Shown here piece by piece: positions 61,563 through 64,000 of a DNA stretch of 64,000 nt. Positions within the stretch are counted from its first letter, which is position 1, and each line of letters opens with the position of its first letter. The notes under the pieces are model-generated. The model did not search any database. It worked only from the letters and a program-made list of their open reading frames with translations, and was not told the origin of the DNA. A program made the position numbers and the translations under genes. Origin of the DNA: Chloroflexota bacterium (GTDB taxonomy: Bacteria > Chloroflexota > Anaerolineae > Anaerolineales > Anaerolineaceae); assembly GCA_029561345.1 (NCBI GenBank), contig JAKQJC010000016.1:101159-165158 (forward strand). Direction: 5' to 3'.

Positions 61563-63890
61563 ATGCCCACACCTGATTCCATCAAAAAACTGGTTGACCA
61601 TTTTGCCGCCCTGAGTGCTGATGCGCGGCAGCCGCGCTTTAACGAAACCCAGACCCGCCGCGAATTTATTGACCCCTTCTTCGAGGCCCTGGGCTGGGAT
61701 GTATCGAACCGCGCCGGATATTCCGAAACCTATAAGGACGTGATCCACGAGGACGCCCTGGCCGTGGAAGGCCGCAGCCGCGCCCCCGATTACGCCTTCC
61801 GCGTGGGCGGGCGCCGGGTGTTCTTTGTGGAAGCCAAAAAACCTTCGGTCAACCTCAGCGAGGAACAGGCGCCCGCTTTCCAACTGCGCCGCTACGCCTG
61901 GACCGCCAAACTGCCAATCTCCATTTTGACCGATTTTGAAGAGCTGGCTGTCTATGACTGCCGCATCAAGCCTGCCCAGACCGACAAGCCCACCACCGGC
62001 CGCCTGATGCTGCTGAATTACCGCGATTATATCTCCCATTGGGATGAGCTGTATGCCCGCTTCTCCAAAGAGGCAGTGCTGCGCGGCGATTTTGACGCCT
62101 ACGCTGAAACCAGCCGCGGCAAAAAAGGCGCCGCGGATGTGGATGACGATTTTCTGGCCACCATTGAGGGCTGGCGCAAGGCGCTGGCCCTGAACCTGGC
62201 TCTGCGCAACCCCGGCCTGAACGAGCGCGACCTGAATTACGCCGTGCAGATGACCATTGACCGCATTCTTTTCCTGCGCATTGCCGAAGAACGCGGCATT
62301 GAACGCGCTGACCAGCTCAAGGATATTGCCGGTGAAGCAGAAATTTACCCCGGACTGGTGCAGCTTTTCAGGCTGGCCGACCAGCGCTATAACTCAGGGC
62401 TGTTTCATTTCAGCGCCGAAAAGGGCCGCGGCACCCACGCCGACACGCTGACCCCCGCCCTCAAGGTGGATGACCGCGTGCTCAAAGAGATCATCCGCGG
62501 GCTGTATTACCCGGTTTGCCCCTATGCCTGGTATGTGCTGCCGGCTGAAATTTTGGGCCAGGTGTATGAGCAGTTTTTGGGCCGCGTCATCCGCCTGACG
62601 CCCGGCCACCAGGCCAAAGTGGAGGAAAAGCCCGAAGTGCGCAAGGCCGGCGGGGTCTATTACACCCCCGGCTATATTGTGGATTACATTGTCCAGCAGA
62701 CGGTGGGCCAGCTTCTGGAAGGCCGCACCCCTGCCGAAGCCGCGCGCCTGAAAATTGTGGACCCGGCCTGCGGATCGGGCTCGTTTTTGCTGGGAGCCTA
62801 CCAGCATCTGCTGAACTGGCACTTGAACTGGTACACCAGCCACGACCCCCAATCGCACGCCCGCGGCGCGTGCCCGGCCGTGTTTGAAACCCGCCAGGGC
62901 TGGGCGCTGACCACCGGCAGGAAAAAAGAGATTTTGCTCAATTCCATCCACGGAGTGGATATTGACCCCCAGGCGGTGGAGGTGACCAAGCTTTCGCTGC
63001 TGCTGAAGGTGCTGGAGGGCGACCTGCCCGCCGCCGAAACGCAGCTTGGCCTGGGCCTGGAGCGCATGCTGCCCGACCTGGGCAGCAACATTCAGTGCGG
63101 CAATTCGCTGATTGGCCCCGATTATTACGCCAACCGCCAGTTGGGCCTGGGGCTGGTGGATGACGCCGAGCAGTACCGCGTGAACGCCTTTGACTGGCAG
63201 CGGGCCTTCCCCCAGGTTTTTGCCGCCGGCGGCTTCGACGCCGTGATCGGCAACCCGCCGTATATCCGCATCCAGGCGCTCAAAGAATGGGCGCCGACCG
63301 AGGTGGATTACTATAAACAGCGTTACAAAGCTGCCAGCAAGGGCAATTATGATATTTATGTGGTGTTTGTGGAAAAAGGGCTTGATTTGCTGAAGGCCAC
63401 CGGACGGCTGGGTTTTATTTTGCCGCATAAATTCTTCAATGCTCAATATGGCGAACCCCTGCGGGGATTGATTTCGGCGGGCAAACACCTTGCCAAAGTG
63501 GTGCATTTTGGCGACCAGCAGGTATTTGAAAATGCCACCACCTACACCTGCCTGATGTTTTTGGATAAAACAGCCAGCCGGAGTGTTGAAGTGGAAAAAG
63601 TGACCGATCTGGCAGGCTGGCGCAATGGTGAGCCAGGTGTGATCGGCGCGATGGCGGATATTGCTTTTACTGCAGCGGAATGGAATATATCTATTGGAAA
63701 TGATGCTGGATTGTTTGAGAGACTTTCTCAAATGCCAAATAAGTTGATAGATGTAACAAGCCGAATATTTCAGGGCATTAAAACCAGTGCAGACAAAATT
63801 TATATTGTCGAAGAATTAGAACGACAACCTGATAAAGTGAGAGTTTTCAGCAGAGAAAAAAATTTGAATACCGGACACTTTAACAAATGA
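61563..63890 (+). CDS. type IIG restriction-modification enzyme (Eco57I-like), C-terminally truncated
   Basis: 775 residues as read. N-terminal PD-(D/E)XK nuclease: Asp76 in APDYAF, Glu90 and Lys92 in VEAKKP. A helical linker (about 150-370) leads to an N6-adenine methyltransferase with motif I DPACGSGS (400-407) and catalytic NPPY (564-567). The TaqI-type target-recognition domain begins near residue 720 (SRIFQGIKTSADKIYIVEEL) but stops after about 50 residues with an unrelated-looking tail NLNTGHFNK. Family members are usually about 1000 residues or more, so specificity is probably lost. An insertion sequence begins at once downstream. Confidence 0.88.
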   Translation: MPTPDSIKKLVDHFAALSADARQPRFNETQTRREFIDPFFEALGWDVSNRAGYSETYKDVIHEDALAVEGRSRAPDYAFRVGGRRVFFVEAKKPSVNLSEEQAPAFQLRRYAWTAKLPISILTDFEELAVYDCRIKPAQTDKPTTGRLMLLNYRDYISHWDELYARFSKEAVLRGDFDAYAETSRGKKGAADVDDDFLATIEGWRKALALNLALRNPGLNERDLNYAVQMTIDRILFLRIAEERGIERADQLKDIAGEAEIYPGLVQLFRLADQRYNSGLFHFSAEKGRGTHADTLTPALKVDDRVLKEIIRGLYYPVCPYAWYVLPAEILGQVYEQFLGRVIRLTPGHQAKVEEKPEVRKAGGVYYTPGYIVDYIVQQTVGQLLEGRTPAEAARLKIVDPACGSGSFLLGAYQHLLNWHLNWYTSHDPQSHARGACPAVFETRQGWALTTGRKKEILLNSIHGVDIDPQAVEVTKLSLLLKVLEGDLPAAETQLGLGLERMLPDLGSNIQCGNSLIGPDYYANRQLGLGLVDDAEQYRVNAFDWQRAFPQVFAAGGFDAVIGNPPYIRIQALKEWAPTEVDYYKQRYKAASKGNYDIYVVFVEKGLDLLKATGRLGFILPHKFFNAQYGEPLRGLISAGKHLAKVVHFGDQQVFENATTYTCLMFLDKTASRSVEVEKVTDLAGWRNGEPGVIGAMADIAFTAAEWNISIGNDAGLFERLSQMPNKLIDVTSRIFQGIKTSADKIYIVEELERQPDKVRVFSREKNLNTGHFNK

Positions 63891-64000
63891 CGACTGGCAC
63901 ATGAGGTACACTTATGTTTATTCCGTCCAAGGAAGAACAGGAGTGAACCATGAGTGACAATCGTCGCGTTTATCGTACCATCAAACAGGCAATTATGCAA
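63868..64000 (+). mobile_element. left part of an insertion sequence inserted in the restriction-modification gene
   Basis: The reading frame of the R-M gene leaves its family pattern near 63860 and stops at 63890, and a transposase starts at 63950. The left boundary is estimated near CCGGACACTTTAAC (about 63868); the inverted repeat partner is beyond the window, so the edge is a guess. Confidence 0.5.
63950..64000 (+). CDS. IS4-family-like transposase, N-terminus only (cut by window edge)
   Basis: Seventeen codons (MSDNRRVYRTIKQAIMQ) from an ATG with AGGAG 6 nt upstream. The sequence matches, from memory, the start of IS4-type transposases. The window ends here, so the family assignment is tentative. 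It lies about 60 nt after the premature end of the restriction-modification gene. Confidence 0.55.
   Translation, partial: MSDNRRVYRTIKQAIMQ

Overview
The window looks like chromosomal DNA of a GC-rich, monoderm-like environmental bacterium, most probably Chloroflexota (class Anaerolineae). This rests on compact unidirectional operons with ATGA/GTGA overlaps, several secreted lipoproteins with Thr-Pro-rich linkers, a bacterial translin homologue beside SSB and DUF3467, and -10 hexamers placed 5-7 nt before start codons. The assignment is inferred from gene content; no rRNA is present.

Layout. 1-3790: a partial LPG-synthase-type membrane protein divergent from an ABC-F ATPase and a GT-B glycosyltransferase-like protein. 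3984-4595: an AT-rich orphan gene. 4760-8665 (-): GH1 beta-glucosidase and an unusual receptor/flippase-like membrane fusion. 9003-10382 (-): a membrane-anchored HhH protein and an ICMT-like methyltransferase. 10444-16086 (-): LysM/M23 peptidase, MEMO-family protein, T/P-rich lipoprotein and PriA in one operon. 16250-18088 (-): Ogt, EamA transporter and OsmC, tightly overlapped. 18416-20231 (-): Kbl and a STAS-like protein. 20788-28971 (+): SSB, DUF3467, translin and a membrane-anchored Cas4-like nuclease split over two overlapping ORFs, then NadK, a B-box membrane protein, RecN, two glycosyltransferases and a secreted protein. 29408-30800 (+): tatC-tatA-tatB. 30936-35268 (-): MFS transporter, two paralogous zinc-ribbon membrane proteins and an ICMT-like enzyme. 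35493-40588 (+): Tat-exported solute-binding lipoprotein, chemoreceptor and cNMP-binding HD-GYP phosphodiesterase. 40631-43333 (+): MBL-fold protein, small conserved protein, MutY and Pcm. 43510-49677 (+): ManNAcA-type sugar genes (wecC, wecB), a hexapeptide acetyltransferase and three GT4 glycosyltransferases. 50596-56003 (-): a LolD/FtsX-type ABC exporter with its own NarL-type two-component system. 56212-59681 (+): MTA/SAH-type nucleosidase, LacI regulator with an evident operator, lipoprotein and SDR. 59695-60630 (-): GT2. 60817-64000: tRNA-Pro(CGG), tandem repeats carrying copies of its 3' end, strong hairpins, a type IIG restriction-modification gene that ends early, and the start of an IS4-like insertion sequence.

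Most genes are housekeeping or envelope functions. The parts that stand out are the split membrane Cas4-like nuclease in an SSB/translin operon, the SBP-chemoreceptor-HD-GYP trio, the flippase fusion protein, the tRNA-Pro repeat region with an interrupted restriction gene, and the putative leaderless starts. No CRISPR array, rRNA or plasmid/phage replication module was seen.
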